NCBI RefSeq assembly: GCF_000513955.1
Contig: NZ_AZUZ01000027.1
Span: 1 to 62,063, forward strand
Source: Pseudoxanthomonas suwonensis J47
Lineage (GTDB): Bacteria; Pseudomonadota; Gammaproteobacteria; Xanthomonadales; Xanthomonadaceae
Length of the DNA stretch: 62,063 nt
Direction: 5' to 3'
The position numbers and the translations under genes are program-made. Under the pieces are notes generated by a model. It worked only from the letters and a program-made list of their open reading frames with translations. It searched no databases and was not told where the DNA came from. Shown here piece after piece: positions 8,712 to 19,223 of the stretch (the first letter of the stretch is position 1; each line of letters starts with the position of its first letter).

Positions 8712-9806
8712 TTACGGGGTGAGGTACTCGACGACTTCCAGGCCGTAGCCGGCCAGGCCGACCTGGCGGCGCGGGGTGCCCAGCACGCGCAACCTGCCCA
8801 GGCCGAGGTCGGCCAGGATCTGCGCGCCGGCGCCGTTGCGCCGCCACTGGCCGACGTCCTTGCGGTTGGCCTGGATCTCCGGTTGCTTGCGCAGGCGCGC
8901 CAGCAGGGCCTCGGGGTCGCGCGGCTCGGACAGCACCACCATCACGCCCTGCCCTTCGGCGGCGATCGCGCGCAGGGCGTCGGTGGCGGCCACGCCGAAG
9001 TCGTCGCGGCGCCAGTGCAGCAGGTCGCTCAGCGGGTTCTCGACCTGCACCCGGACCAGGGTCGGGGTGGCCTTGTCGGGGGTGCCGCGGACCAGGGCGA
9101 AGTGCAGTTCGTGGGCGATGCGGTCGCGGTAGGTCAGCAGGCGGAACGGGCCGAACTCGGTGTCGATGTCGCGTTCGTCGACGCGCTCGACGGTGTGCTC
9201 GTTGGCCAGGCGCCAGGCGATCAGGTCGGCGATCGAGCCCATCTTCAGGCCGTGCTCGCGGGCGAACACTTCCAGCTCGGGGCGCCGGGCCATGGTGCCG
9301 TCGGGGTTCATGATCTCGACCAGCACGCCGGCCGGCTCCAGGCCGGCGAGCATCGGCAGGTCGCTGGCGGCCTCGGTGTGGCCGGCGCGGGTCAGCACGC
9401 CGCCGGGCTGGGCGATCAGCGGGAACACGTGGCCCGGCTGGCTCAGGTCGCTCGGCTTGGCGTCCGGGCGCACCGCGGTGCGGATGGTGTGGGCGCGGTC
9501 GTAGGCGGAGATGCCGGTGGTGACGCCCTCGGCGGCCTCGATGCTGACGGTGAAGTTGGTCTGGAACTGCGCGGTGTTGCGCTGGACCATCGGCGCCAGG
9601 CCGAGCTGGCCGCAGCGCTCGCGGGTCAGCGACAGGCACACCAGGCCGCGGGCGTGGGTGACCATGAAGTTGATGTCGGCCGGGCGCACCAGCTCGGCGG
9701 CCATGATCAGGTCGCCTTCGTTCTCGCGGTCCTCGTCGTCGACGATCACCACCATGCGGCCGGCACGGATCTCCTCCAGCAGTTCGGGGACGGGCGCGAA
9801 GTTCAT
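8712..9806 (-). CDS. ribB: DHBP synthase with a degenerate GTP cyclohydrolase II-like domain (RibBX)
   Basis: A 364-residue two-domain protein. Residues 1-205 are an intact 3,4-dihydroxy-2-butanone-4-phosphate synthase with DDEDRENEGDLIM (23-35) and TRAGHTEA (139-146). Residues from about 215 look like GTP cyclohydrolase II, ending in the family's VGLAGYGLEVVEY. However, the zinc-site HSEC is QVEN (254-257) and CDC is DDF (268-270), so all three zinc cysteines are gone. It should supply only the butanone phosphate, and a separate ribA is expected elsewhere. Automatic annotation is likely to call it bifunctional RibBA. The ATG at 9806 overlaps the ribE stop by four bases. Confidence 0.9.
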   Translation of the reverse strand: MNFAPVPELLEEIRAGRMVVIVDDEDRENEGDLIMAAELVRPADINFMVTHARGLVCLSLTRERCGQLGLAPMVQRNTAQFQTNFTVSIEAAEGVTTGISAYDRAHTIRTAVRPDAKPSDLSQPGHVFPLIAQPGGVLTRAGHTEAASDLPMLAGLEPAGVLVEIMNPDGTMARRPELEVFAREHGLKMGSIADLIAWRLANEHTVERVDERDIDTEFGPFRLLTYRDRIAHELHFALVRGTPDKATPTLVRVQVENPLSDLLHWRRDDFGVAATDALRAIAAEGQGVMVVLSEPRDPEALLARLRKQPEIQANRKDVGQWRRNGAGAQILADLGLGRLRVLGTPRRQVGLAGYGLEVVEYLTP

Positions 9807-10420
9807 GCCGCCGCTCCTTCGCCGCCGGCACGCGCGCCGAGCAGGCGCTCGACGTAGCGGGCGACCAGGTCGACCTCCAGGTTCACCGCCTCGCCCACCT
9901 TCGTCCCGGCGAAGCGGGTGTTGGCGACGGTGTGCGGGATCAGCGCGACCTCGAAGCCTTCGTCGTCGACCTCGTTGACGGTGAGGCTGACGCCGTCGAC
10001 GCAGATCGAACCCTTCTTCGCGATGTACTTCAGCAGCGGCGCCGGCGCGGCGAAGCGCCAGCGCTGCGCGCGCGCATCCTCGTGCACGGACAGCACCTTG
10101 CCGATGCCGTCGACGTGGCCGCTGACCAGGTGGCCGCCGAGGCGGTCGTCCGGGCGCATGGCGCGCTCCAGGTTGAGCGCGGCGCCTTCGGCCAGCGTGC
10201 CCAGGGTGGTCAGGGACAGGGTTTCGGTGGAGGCATCGGCCTGGAACGATGCCGCGTCGAACGCGATCACGGTCAGGCATACGCCGTTGACCGCGATGCT
10301 CTCGCCGAGGCGGACGTTATCGAACGGCAGGTTGCCGGTGGCGAAGGTGAAGCGGACATCGCCGCCGCGGGGCTCGCGCGCGGCCAGGCGGCCGACGCCT
10401 TCAATGATGCCGGTGAACAT
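9803..10420 (-). CDS. ribE: Riboflavin synthase alpha subunit
   Basis: A 205-residue riboflavin synthase that dismutates two lumazine molecules to riboflavin. It has the usual start MFTGIIEGVG and two lumazine-binding barrels. The first contains ESIAVNGVCLTVI and the second KGSICVDGVSLTVNEVDD. I chose the ATG at 10420 because the family begins MFTGI; the upstream in-frame ATG would add eight residues. It is the first gene after the FMN riboswitch, about 150 bases from the aptamer, and is translationally coupled to ribBX. Some nomenclatures call it ribC. Confidence 0.95.
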   Translation of the reverse strand: MFTGIIEGVGRLAAREPRGGDVRFTFATGNLPFDNVRLGESIAVNGVCLTVIAFDAASFQADASTETLSLTTLGTLAEGAALNLERAMRPDDRLGGHLVSGHVDGIGKVLSVHEDARAQRWRFAAPAPLLKYIAKKGSICVDGVSLTVNEVDDEGFEVALIPHTVANTRFAGTKVGEAVNLEVDLVARYVERLLGARAGGEGAAA

Positions 10421-10521
10421 CAGCACACCTCCCGCGGGAGGCATCGGGGCTGCGTCGGGGCCGCGCCGCCGGCGCGGGACACTGGGTGGAACTTCATCGC
10501 GTTTTCCGCCTGTTGCTAGCG

Positions 10522-10548
10522 AAAAACGTCCCGGGGCACGGGCGGACG
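10522..10548 (-). terminator. Candidate riboswitch-controlled intrinsic terminator
   Basis: On the minus strand a CGTCC/GGACG stem (10548-10544 with 10531-10527) is followed directly by TTTTT (10526-10522). It lies 23 bases beyond the end of the FMN aptamer and about 100 bases before ribE. A second hairpin, GCCCGG/CCGGGC at 10565-10548, sits between aptamer and terminator. The layout suits FMN-dependent transcription termination. The stem is short, so this is an inference. Confidence 0.5.
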
Positions 10549-10570
10549 CCCGGCACGGGCCGGGCGGCTG

Positions 10571-10747
10571 CGTCTTCTTTCATCCGGACTCTAGGGCGTG
10601 GACTGACCACGCCTCGACCGTCGGCTCCGGCATTGGACCGGATCTGCTGCCTTCCGCCGGTTGCCGGCCGGAAGCGCTCGCGGGCTCGCGCCATGCCGAA
10701 GCACCGCGCCTACCGCCGGTGGGGAATTCCACCCCGCCCTGAAGACG
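10571..10747 (-). promoter_or_regulatory. FMN riboswitch (RFN element)
   Basis: Read on the minus strand this contains the landmark blocks of the RFN aptamer in order. The closing stem CGTCTTC (10747-10741) pairs with GAAGACG (10577-10571). Between them are GGGCGGGGTGGAATTCCC, CACCGGCGGTA, GAGCCCGCGAGCG, GATCCGGTCCAATGCCGGAG, CCGACGGT and AGTCCGGATG. FMN binding should reduce expression of the downstream ribE-ribBX unit. ribD lies upstream of the element, so it controls only the later genes of the block. Confidence 0.95.
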
Positions 10748-10874
10748 TTGTTTCTGGTTGTGGGGAACGCCGGCGAACCGGCCCGCGCATTCTACCGCAG
10801 GCGGCTGCATGCCTCATGTCCGGGCCGGAACACTCCATCCACGCCCCGGCCGGGCCCGGCCGGCGAGGCCGCCC

Positions 10875-11969
10875 TCAGGCCTGGCGCGGCCGCAGCAGCA
10901 GGCGCCGGTCGGAGCCGAAGGTGGCCTCGTCGACCACCTCGAAGCGAAGGGCCTGGGCCATGGTGTCGAGGCCGAGCCCGGCGAACAGCGGCCGCGCCGC
11001 GTCGCCCAGCAGCAGCGGCGCCTGGTACAGCAGCAGCTCGTCGACCAGGCCGGCGCGCAGCAGTGCGCCGCACAGGGCCGGGCCGGCTTCCACCTGGAGC
11101 TCGTTGACCCCGCGCTCGCCGAGCAGGCGCAGCGCCGCCTCCAGGTCGAGGTGGCCGTCGCGCAGGGGCACGGCAGCGAACTCCGCCTCCAGGCCCGGCG
11201 GCGGCACGCCATCGGGACCATGCAGGTACAGCGTCGGCGCGCTGCCATCGCGGACCTTCGCGCGCTCCAGGCTGCGCAGGCGGCTGTCGAGGACCACGCG
11301 CAGCGGCGGCACGAGATCGGCGCCCTCGCCGACCCGCGCGGTCAGCGCCGGGTCGTCGGCCAGCACGGTGTCGGCGCCGGTGAGGATGGCGCTGCTGCGC
11401 GCGCGCCAGCGCTGCACGTCGGCGCGCGCGGCCTCGCCGGTGATCCATTTCGATTCGCCGCTGGCCATCGCCGTGCGCCCGTCCAGGCTGGCGGCAAGCT
11501 TGATCCGCAGCCACGGCCGGCCGCGCTGCACCCGCGACAGGAAGCCGCGGTTGAGCTCGCGCGCTTCGTCCTCCAGCAGCCCGGAGGCCACCTCGATCCC
11601 GGCCGCACGCAGGCGGGCGAAGCCGGCGCCGTCGACGCGCGGGAACGGATCGCGCATCGCCGCCACCACCCGGGCGACGCCGGCGGCGACCAGCGCATCG
11701 GCGCACGGCGGCGTGCGTCCGTGGTGGGCGCAGGGTTCCAGGGTCACGTAGGCGGTTGCGCCGCGCGCGCGTTCGCCGGCGTCGCGCAGGGCGAACACTT
11801 CCGCGTGCGGCTCGCCGGTGCGCGGATGCCAGCCCTCGCCGACGATTTCGCCGTCGCGGGCGATCACGCAGCCGACCATCGGGTTCGGGCGCGCGGTCCA
11901 CAGGCCGCGTGCGGCCAGCTGCAGCGCGCGGGCCATCAGCTCCTGGTCGCGGGCGTCGAAACCGTCCAT
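10875..11969 (-). CDS. ribD: Riboflavin biosynthesis deaminase/reductase RibD
   Basis: A 364-residue bifunctional enzyme: pyrimidine deaminase followed by 5-amino-6-(5-phosphoribosylamino)uracil reductase. The N-terminal deaminase shows the zinc site H55-A-E57, then C80 and C89 within EPCAHHGRTPPCADA. From about residue 145 is a DHFR-like reductase domain with PWLRIKLAASLDGRTA. The ATG at 11969 overlaps the stop of the upstream acetyltransferase gene by one base (TGATG), so translation is probably coupled. It lies upstream of the FMN riboswitch and has no RFN element of its own in view. Confidence 0.95.
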   Translation of the reverse strand: MDGFDARDQELMARALQLAARGLWTARPNPMVGCVIARDGEIVGEGWHPRTGEPHAEVFALRDAGERARGATAYVTLEPCAHHGRTPPCADALVAAGVARVVAAMRDPFPRVDGAGFARLRAAGIEVASGLLEDEARELNRGFLSRVQRGRPWLRIKLAASLDGRTAMASGESKWITGEAARADVQRWRARSSAILTGADTVLADDPALTARVGEGADLVPPLRVVLDSRLRSLERAKVRDGSAPTLYLHGPDGVPPPGLEAEFAAVPLRDGHLDLEAALRLLGERGVNELQVEAGPALCGALLRAGLVDELLLYQAPLLLGDAARPLFAGLGLDTMAQALRFEVVDEATFGSDRRLLLRPRQA

Positions 11970-12445
11970 CAGGCTTCCCCCGTGCATTCGATCGCCATCA
12001 CCTGCACGTGCAGCGGCCCCAGCGTCACCTGCGCATGCTCGCGCCAGCCCCGCGCGCGGTACCAGGCGACCAGCGCCGGCGTGCAGTACAGGTACAGCTC
12101 CCGCACGCCCAGCGCTCCGGCCTCGGCCACGCCGCGCGCGGCCAATGCCGCGCCCACGCCCTGCCCGCGCGTCTCCGGGCGCACGTACAGGCTGGCCAGC
12201 CACGGCGAGTACTGGCGGATGTCCTGGTGGTCTTCCTGCAGCAGGCTTACCGAACCGAGCCAGTCGCCGGCATCGTCCAGCGCCAGCAGGGTGGTCGGGA
12301 TCGCACGCGCCTGCGAGTGCGAACGCAGTTCCTCGGCCGCCTGCGCCACGGTCCAGTCCGGCAGCAGCCGGCCGAAGGCCTCGACGTGCGCGGCGGCGAG
12401 CGCGTCGATGTGCCGCGGGTGGTCACGCAGCCACTCGATGCGCAT
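11969..12445 (-). CDS. GNAT family N-acetyltransferase
   Basis: A 158-residue GNAT acetyltransferase of unknown substrate. The acetyl-CoA loop is visible as LYVRPETRGQGVGAALAARG (about residues 90-109), preceded by WLGSVSLLQEDHQD and followed by the closing VAWYRARGWREHAQV segment. It sits between nrdR (8 bases upstream) and ribD (one-base TGATG overlap), so it is cotranscribed with DNA-precursor and flavin genes. No specific role can be read from that context. The amino-acid style matches its neighbours. Confidence 0.85.
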   Translation of the reverse strand: MRIEWLRDHPRHIDALAAAHVEAFGRLLPDWTVAQAAEELRSHSQARAIPTTLLALDDAGDWLGSVSLLQEDHQDIRQYSPWLASLYVRPETRGQGVGAALAARGVAEAGALGVRELYLYCTPALVAWYRARGWREHAQVTLGPLHVQVMAIECTGEA

Positions 12446-12453
12446 GGCCGCGG

Positions 12454-12993
12454 TCAGCGTTTCCGGCTGCGGTCGGCGTGCCGGTCGATCGGTACGACCT
12501 CGCCGCCCTGCAGCAGCGGCAGCTGGCCGCTGCCCGGCGGCAGGTCGCGCTCGAGCTTCTCGATCTCCTCGCGGAAATCGGCCACGTCCTCGAAGCTGCG
12601 GTAGACCGAGGCGAAGCGCACGTAGCCGACATGGTCGAGCTTGCGCAGCTCGTCCATCACGAACTCGCCGATGCGCCGGGACGGCAGCTCGCGCTCGCCG
12701 CTCATGCGCACGCCGTGCACCACCGCGCGCACCGCGGCCTCGATCTGCTCCTCGGACACCGGGCGCTTCTGCAGCGCGCGGTCGAAGCCCTGGCGCAGCT
12801 TCTTGGCGTCGAACTGTTCGCGGCGGCCGTCGCTCTTGATGATCGCCGGCAGCTTCAGTTCCACCGTTTCCAGGGTGCTGAAGCGCTCACCGCAAGCCTC
12901 GCAGCCGCGGCGGCGGCGGATCGTCGCGCCGTCCTCGGACACGCGCGAATCGATCACCCGGGTATCGTTGTGCTGGCAGTACGGACAATGCAT
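12454..12993 (-). CDS. nrdR: Transcriptional repressor NrdR
   Basis: A 179-residue repressor of ribonucleotide reductase genes. It has an N-terminal zinc ribbon (C3-PY-C6 and C31-EA-C34) and an ATP-cone domain containing [22 protein letters not shown]. It senses ATP/dATP and binds NrdR boxes upstream of nrd operons, none of which lie in this window. It is probably the first gene of the nrdR-GNAT-ribD unit, 123 bases downstream of glyA. The glyA-nrdR-ribD order is common in Gammaproteobacteria. The C-terminus is extended and basic. Confidence 0.95.
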   Translation of the reverse strand: MHCPYCQHNDTRVIDSRVSEDGATIRRRRGCEACGERFSTLETVELKLPAIIKSDGRREQFDAKKLRQGFDRALQKRPVSEEQIEAAVRAVVHGVRMSGERELPSRRIGEFVMDELRKLDHVGYVRFASVYRSFEDVADFREEIEKLERDLPPGSGQLPLLQGGEVVPIDRHADRSRKR

Positions 12994-13081
12994 CGGACTT
13001 CCTCAGCGGGCCCCGCACTCGCAGGGGATGGCGGCCACGTCAGCGGCGATGGCCTCGCGGGCCACCACCGCCAACCATGCC

Positions 13082-13099
13082 GGAGCCCGGCCGGGCTCC
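13082..13099. other. Perfect palindrome between glyA and nrdR
   Basis: GGAGCCCGG joined to CCGGGCTCC, an 18-base perfect palindrome just downstream of the glyA stop (13117, minus strand). There is no adjacent T-run. It could be a weak terminator or a degenerate REP. Confidence 0.35.
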
Positions 13100-13116
13100 A
13101 TCCCGACCGGTCCCGC

Positions 13117-14400
13117 TCAGCCGTAGACCGGATACTTCCGGCACTGCTCGGTGACCTTGGCGCGCACCGCGGCGATCACGCCCTCGTCGTTCGGCGCGTC
13201 GAGCACGTCGGCGATCCAGTTGGCCAGGTCGACGCAGTCCTGCTCGGTGTAGCCGCGGGTGGTCACCGCCGGGGTGCCCAGGCGCAGGCCCGAGGTCACG
13301 AACGGCGAACGCGGGTCGTTGGGGACCGAGTTCTTGTTGACGGTGATGTGGGCCTTGCCCAGCGCGGCCTCCGCGTCCTTGCCGGACACTTCCTTGCCGA
13401 TCATGTCGACCAGCATCAGGTGGTTCTGCGTGCCACCGGAAACGATCTTGTAGCCGCGTGCGATAAGGGTGTTCGCCATGGCTTGGGCGTTCTTCACGAC
13501 CTGCTGCTGGTAGGCCTTGAACTCCGGCTCCAGCGCTTCCTTGAAGGCCACGGCCTTGGCCGCGATCACGTGCATCAGCGGACCGCCCTGGATGCCCGGG
13601 AACACGATCGACTGCAGCTTCTTGGAGATTTCCTCGAACTGTTCGCCGGCGCCCTGGCTGGCGGAGAGGATGATGCCGCCGCGCGGGCCGCGCAGGGTCT
13701 TGTGGGTGGTCGAGGTGACCACGTGCGCGTGCGGCAGCGGGTTCGGGTACACGCCGGCGGCGACCAGGCCGGCGACGTGGGCCATGTCCACGAACAGGTA
13801 CGCGCCGACCTTGTCGGCGATGGCGCGGAAGCGCGCCCAGTCGATCACCTGCGAGTAGGCCGAGAAGCCGGCCACGACCATCTTCGGCTTGCGCTCCACG
13901 GCCAGGCGCTCGACCTCGTCGTAGTCGATCAGGCCTTCGTCGTTGACGCCGTACTGGATGGCGTTGAACAGCTTGCCCGAGGCATTCACCTTGGCGCCGT
14001 GGGTCAGGTGGCCGCCGTGGGCCAGCGACATGCCGAGGATGGTGTCGCCCGGCTGCAGCAGGGCGAAGTACACGGCCTGGTTGGCCTGCGAGCCGGAGTG
14101 CGGCTGCACGTTGGCGTACATCCCTTCCGTGGAGCCGGCGCCGAACAGCTGCTTGACCCGGTCGATCGCCAGCTGCTCGGCGACGTCGACGTATTCGCAG
14201 CCGCCGTAGTAGCGCTTGTGCGGATAGCCTTCGGCGTACTTGTTGGTCAGCACGCTGCCCTGCGCTTCCATGACCCGCGGGCTGGCGTAGTTCTCGCTCG
14301 CGATCAGCTCGACATGGTCCTCCTGGCGCCGGGCCTCGTCGGCGATCGCCTTGGCCAGTTCGGGATCGTAGGCTTCGATTCGGGCGTCGCGCGGGTACAT
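13117..14400 (-). CDS. glyA: Serine hydroxymethyltransferase
   Basis: A 427-residue PLP enzyme that interconverts serine and glycine with transfer of a one-carbon unit to tetrahydrofolate. Signatures include [32 protein letters not shown], and the PLP lysine region [17 protein letters not shown] chose the ATG at 14400, which has a GGAGAG ribosome-binding site just upstream; the frame stays open upstream but the extra residues do not resemble the family. nrdR follows 123 bases downstream, and the intervening palindrome may separate the transcripts. Confidence 0.97.
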   Translation of the reverse strand: MYPRDARIEAYDPELAKAIADEARRQEDHVELIASENYASPRVMEAQGSVLTNKYAEGYPHKRYYGGCEYVDVAEQLAIDRVKQLFGAGSTEGMYANVQPHSGSQANQAVYFALLQPGDTILGMSLAHGGHLTHGAKVNASGKLFNAIQYGVNDEGLIDYDEVERLAVERKPKMVVAGFSAYSQVIDWARFRAIADKVGAYLFVDMAHVAGLVAAGVYPNPLPHAHVVTSTTHKTLRGPRGGIILSASQGAGEQFEEISKKLQSIVFPGIQGGPLMHVIAAKAVAFKEALEPEFKAYQQQVVKNAQAMANTLIARGYKIVSGGTQNHLMLVDMIGKEVSGKDAEAALGKAHITVNKNSVPNDPRSPFVTSGLRLGTPAVTTRGYTEQDCVDLANWIADVLDAPNDEGVIAAVRAKVTEQCRKYPVYG

Positions 14401-14573
14401 CGGCTCTCCAGGGGCGTGCGGGCGGGGGTGCTCAGGCCCGAAATTGTAAGCCCGGCGGCAGGTTGCCGCCATTGAAGGGGGTCGCGGAATCCCGCGCCCG
14501 ACCGCTGTGGACGGCCGGGAAGCACCCGCTGCGGCCCTCTTCCGCCCTCCTGCCGGCCTTGGCCGTGCCCCGG

Positions 14574-14611
14574 AAACGCAAACGCCGCCCCGCAGCGACT
14601 GCGGGACGGCG
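14574..14611 (-). terminator. Intrinsic terminator of the RcnB-like gene
   Basis: On the minus strand a GC-rich stem of about 13 pairs (CGCCGTCCCGCAG with CTGCGGGGCGGCG, one G-U pair) is followed by TTTGCGTTT. It lies about 27 bases after the stop of the RcnB-like gene, as expected for its terminator. Confidence 0.65.
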
Positions 14612-14637
14612 CCTGGGCGAACCCCGGAGGGAGCCGG

Positions 14638-15090
14638 TCAGTGGTGCAGGATGATGTCGGCGATGATGCCGGTGGCTACCGCCACCAGGAGCATGTCGCC
14701 GCGGTCGTCGCGGATCCAGTGGTGGCCGTGCGGCGGACGGCGCAGGTGGTAGCGGTCGTAGTCGTGCACCACGTAGACCGGGCCCCGGTAGTAGTCGCGG
14801 TAGCGGTGGCCGCGCACCCAGCCGTACGACGGCGCCGGGCGGTAGACCACCCGCGGCTCGCGGTAGCGGGCATCGCGGTAGCCGTCCTTGTAGCCGTTGC
14901 TGTAGTGGCGGCGGTCGTCGCGGCGGTCATGGCCGTGGCGGTGGTGGGGCTTGTCGTGGCCGCGGCCGCGGTCGTTCCAGCCGTGGTGGCCGCGGTCGTG
15001 GCCGGGGCCGCCAGCCGCCAGGGCCGGGGCCGCGACGCCCAGTGCGAGCAACGAGGTCATCGCAACGGCAATCACTCGGTTCATCTTCAT
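14638..15090 (-). CDS. Secreted RcnB family protein
   Basis: A 150-residue exported protein. The N-terminus MKMNRVIAVAMTSLLALG ending in APALAA is a clear signal peptide. The mature part is very rich in His, Arg, Asp and Tyr (about residues 28-90). It ends in the RcnB-type core: a YYRGPVYVVHDYDRYHL segment, PPHGHHWIRD, then a hydrophobic DMLLVAVATGIIADIIL tail. RcnB of E. coli is a periplasmic protein affecting nickel/cobalt homeostasis. Metal binding is plausible from the histidines but not shown. The gene stands alone, with a terminator behind it. Confidence 0.8.
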   Translation of the reverse strand: MKMNRVIAVAMTSLLALGVAAPALAAGGPGHDRGHHGWNDRGRGHDKPHHRHGHDRRDDRRHYSNGYKDGYRDARYREPRVVYRPAPSYGWVRGHRYRDYYRGPVYVVHDYDRYHLRRPPHGHHWIRDDRGDMLLVAVATGIIADIILHH

Positions 15091-15269
15091 GGCGGCACTC
15101 GCTGGTGTTGGGTGGGACGGGTCCAATCTTGTTCACGGCGCATGAACGGATTCCGACTGGAACCGTTTCCCGTCAATACCTTCCCCGGCCCGTTCAGCCA
15201 GCGGAAATCCCGGCGCCCGCCTTGGCTTGCGGGGCACCCTGAGCGCCGGGGCCAAGCCCGCGATCGGGC

Positions 15270-15275
15270 TATAAT
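15270..15275 (+). promoter_or_regulatory. Candidate -10 box upstream of ettA
   Basis: A perfect TATAAT lies 72 bases before the ettA start in otherwise GC-rich DNA. No clear -35 box is seen at the right distance, so the promoter call is moderate. Confidence 0.45.
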
Positions 15276-15347
15276 TGCGCGTTCCCCTTCCAGCCGGGAT
15301 CCCGTCCGTACGCCGGCCGGGACGCGGTCGCGCGCTACGGAGACAGC

Positions 15348-17012
<1,665 letters not shown>

Positions 17013-17022
17013 GCGCTGCACC

Positions 17023-17053
17023 GAACGCCCGCCACCTGGCGGGCGTTCTTCTT
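17023..17053 (+). terminator. Intrinsic terminator after ettA
   Basis: A stem of GAACGCCCGCCA with TGGCGGGCGTTC (12 pairs) closes on a two-base centre and is followed by TTCTTCG, 11 bases beyond the ettA stop. The opposite face may also serve the converging DUF3667 gene. Confidence 0.75.
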
Positions 17054-17070
17054 CGTGGACGCCGCAAGGC

Positions 17071-17850
17071 TCAGCGCACCAGCGCGGCCACGGCGAACGC
17101 GGCCAGGGTGATGGCCGACTGCACCACCGTGTACAGGCACAGGCCCAGCGCGCCGCGCAGCACGGACTTCCACCACGGGTAGCCGGCGAACTGCGCCAGC
17201 GAGAGCAGCTGGAAGACGATCGCGCAGGACATCGCCCAGCCCGTCGCACCCGGGATCCAGCGCTGCAACAGCAGCCCGGCGATCCAGAACATGAAGGCCT
17301 GCACGGTGAGGAAGGTGCTGATCACCAGCCACTCGGGATAGTTGAGGCCACCGACGCGGTGGAACGCGACGCGGAGGGCCAGCGCTTCCACCGGCAGCAA
17401 CAGCAGGGTGATGGCCGCGAAGTGGCGGTTCGCCCAGGCCTGCACCGCCCTCGCCGAATCCTGCGCCGCGAGCACCGCATCCGGATCCGGATTGCCGGAC
17501 ATTTCGACGCCCGCGAGCACGGCCGAGCCGATGACGTCGCCGCCGGCGGCGACGCGCCCTACGAGCACGACCGCCGCGGCCCCCAGCAGCAGCAGCGGCA
17601 ACGGCCTGGCCTGGCGCGCGCGCCGGCCCTCGATGTAATCGCGCATCAGCCGCCCGGGACGCAGCAGCAGGTTGCGCAGCGAATAGCCCAGCCCGCGCTC
17701 GAGGTTCAGGACGCCATGGCGGACCTGCTCGGCCAGGCAGGTCCAGTCGATCCGGCGTGCCGTCGCCGGCTGGCCGCAGCCTGGACAGAAGTTGCGCACG
17801 GGCCCGCCCACGGCATGTCCGCACTCCACGCACTGCACTGCATCCGGCAT
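17071..17850 (-). CDS. Zinc-ribbon membrane protein, DUF3667 family
   Basis: A 259-residue membrane protein of unknown function. The N-terminus is a zinc ribbon with C7-x2-C10 and C22-x2-C25. It is followed by LERGLGYSLRNLLLRPGRLMRDYIEGRRARQARP, which resembles the DUF3667 core that places the chain against the membrane. After that come about four or five hydrophobic segments (near residues 80-95, 145-160, 175-195, 205-220 and 235-255). It converges on ettA and lies 110 bases downstream of the antiporter gene, in the same direction. The family match is by pattern; function unknown. Confidence 0.7.
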   Translation of the reverse strand: MPDAVQCVECGHAVGGPVRNFCPGCGQPATARRIDWTCLAEQVRHGVLNLERGLGYSLRNLLLRPGRLMRDYIEGRRARQARPLPLLLLGAAAVVLVGRVAAGGDVIGSAVLAGVEMSGNPDPDAVLAAQDSARAVQAWANRHFAAITLLLLPVEALALRVAFHRVGGLNYPEWLVISTFLTVQAFMFWIAGLLLQRWIPGATGWAMSCAIVFQLLSLAQFAGYPWWKSVLRGALGLCLYTVVQSAITLAAFAVAALVR

Positions 17851-17960
17851 TCGCGTCTCCCCGCGCACTGGCCCGGCATCATACCTGCCGCCGCAGGCAG
17901 GGCCACGACACGCCTGCCCTGCCCGGCTCCGGTCTGCCTGCTCGGGGAAGTCCGCGCCAG

Positions 17961-19223
17961 CTAGCGGTCCGGTTGCAGCCCGTGCGCGGCGGCGCCCGCC
18001 GCCAGGCGTCCGCGGCCGTAGAACAGGCTCAGCAACGGCGAGGACATCAGCGTGGTGACCAGCGTCATCGCGAACAGCAGGGTGAACAGCTCCGGCCCGA
18101 TCAGGCCCGCATCGAAACCGATCCTGATCACGATCAGCTCCATGAGCCCGCGCGCGTTCATCAGCGAACCCACCGCCAGGCTGTCGCGCCAGCCGTAGCC
18201 ACTGAGCCGGGCGCCGGCGGCACAGCCGATGATCTTGCCCGCCACCGCCACCAGCAGGATCAGCGCCAGCGCGCCGAGGCCGGCGCCGGCGAAGGCGTGG
18301 CTGGTGGTGTTCTGTCCGGCCAGTGCGAACACCACCGGCATCAGCAGCAGCACCGCCATCGGTTCGATCCGGCGGACCAGGTAGTGCAGCAGCCATTCCT
18401 CGCGCGGCAGGCACAGGCCGAACAGGAACGCGCCCAGCACCGCATGCAGCCCGACCCACTCCGCCGCCGCCGCGCAGGCCAGCACGCCGATCAGCAGCCA
18501 CACCATCACCCACGGCGGCGGCTCCGCGGTGCCCGGGTGCGGACGCAGCAGGCGCGCATACAGCGGCTTCAGCAGCACGAACACGACCGCGACCAGCGCC
18601 ACGCCGCCACCGATCGCCAGAACCACGCTGTCGCCGGAGCCGCCGCCCGACAGCGCCAGCACCAGGGCGAGGAAGATCCACACGCAGGCGTCGTCGATGA
18701 CCGCGGCGCTCAGCGCCAGCCGGCCGGGCGTGCTCCGCGCCAGGCTGCGGTCCTTGAGGATCCGCGCCAGCACCGGGAACGCGGTCACCGACATCACCGC
18801 CGCGATGAACAGCGCGAACGGCCAGTAGCCCACCCCGTCGGGGGCCATCCGCCGGTACAGCCACGGCGCCAGCGCCAGGCCCAGCAGCAGCGGGAAGGCG
18901 ATGCCCAGCACGCCGATCGACACCGCCGCGCGCACCTGGCGGCGGTCGCCGTCCGGCGCGCGCAGTTCGGCGCCGACGATGAGCATGAAGAACGCCACGC
19001 CGATCGTGCCCAGTCCCGAAAGCGCCGGCAGCGACGTGGGCGAGAACAGCGCCGCGTGCGCGCCGGGCAGCAGCGCGCCGAACACCATCGGTCCCAGCAG
19101 CAGGCCCGCCGCCATCTCGCCGATCACCGGCGGCTGGCCGAACCGGCGCAGCACCCAGCCGCACAGCCGCGCCAGCGCCAGGATGGTGACCAGCTGCAGC
19201 AACAGCACGGTGGTGGGATTCAT
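17961..19223 (-). CDS. Cation:proton antiporter (CPA2/KefB-type)
   Basis: A 420-residue integral membrane protein with about 12-13 hydrophobic segments, of the monovalent cation:proton antiporter-2 superfamily. Family features are GQPPVIGEMAAGLLLGP near the N-terminus, GVAFFMLIVGAEL, SVTAFPVLARIL, AAVIDDACVWI (the paired acidic residues of the ion pathway) and MNARGLMELI. There is no C-terminal TrkA-N domain, so regulation differs from KefB/KefC. The ATG at 19223 has GAAGAGGG upstream. It is downstream of bcsC on the same strand, but a gap of almost 300 bases with a hairpin separates them. The transported ion (K+ or Na+) is unknown. Confidence 0.85.
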   Translation of the reverse strand: MNPTTVLLLQLVTILALARLCGWVLRRFGQPPVIGEMAAGLLLGPMVFGALLPGAHAALFSPTSLPALSGLGTIGVAFFMLIVGAELRAPDGDRRQVRAAVSIGVLGIAFPLLLGLALAPWLYRRMAPDGVGYWPFALFIAAVMSVTAFPVLARILKDRSLARSTPGRLALSAAVIDDACVWIFLALVLALSGGGSGDSVVLAIGGGVALVAVVFVLLKPLYARLLRPHPGTAEPPPWVMVWLLIGVLACAAAAEWVGLHAVLGAFLFGLCLPREEWLLHYLVRRIEPMAVLLLMPVVFALAGQNTTSHAFAGAGLGALALILLVAVAGKIIGCAAGARLSGYGWRDSLAVGSLMNARGLMELIVIRIGFDAGLIGPELFTLLFAMTLVTTLMSSPLLSLFYGRGRLAAGAAAHGLQPDR

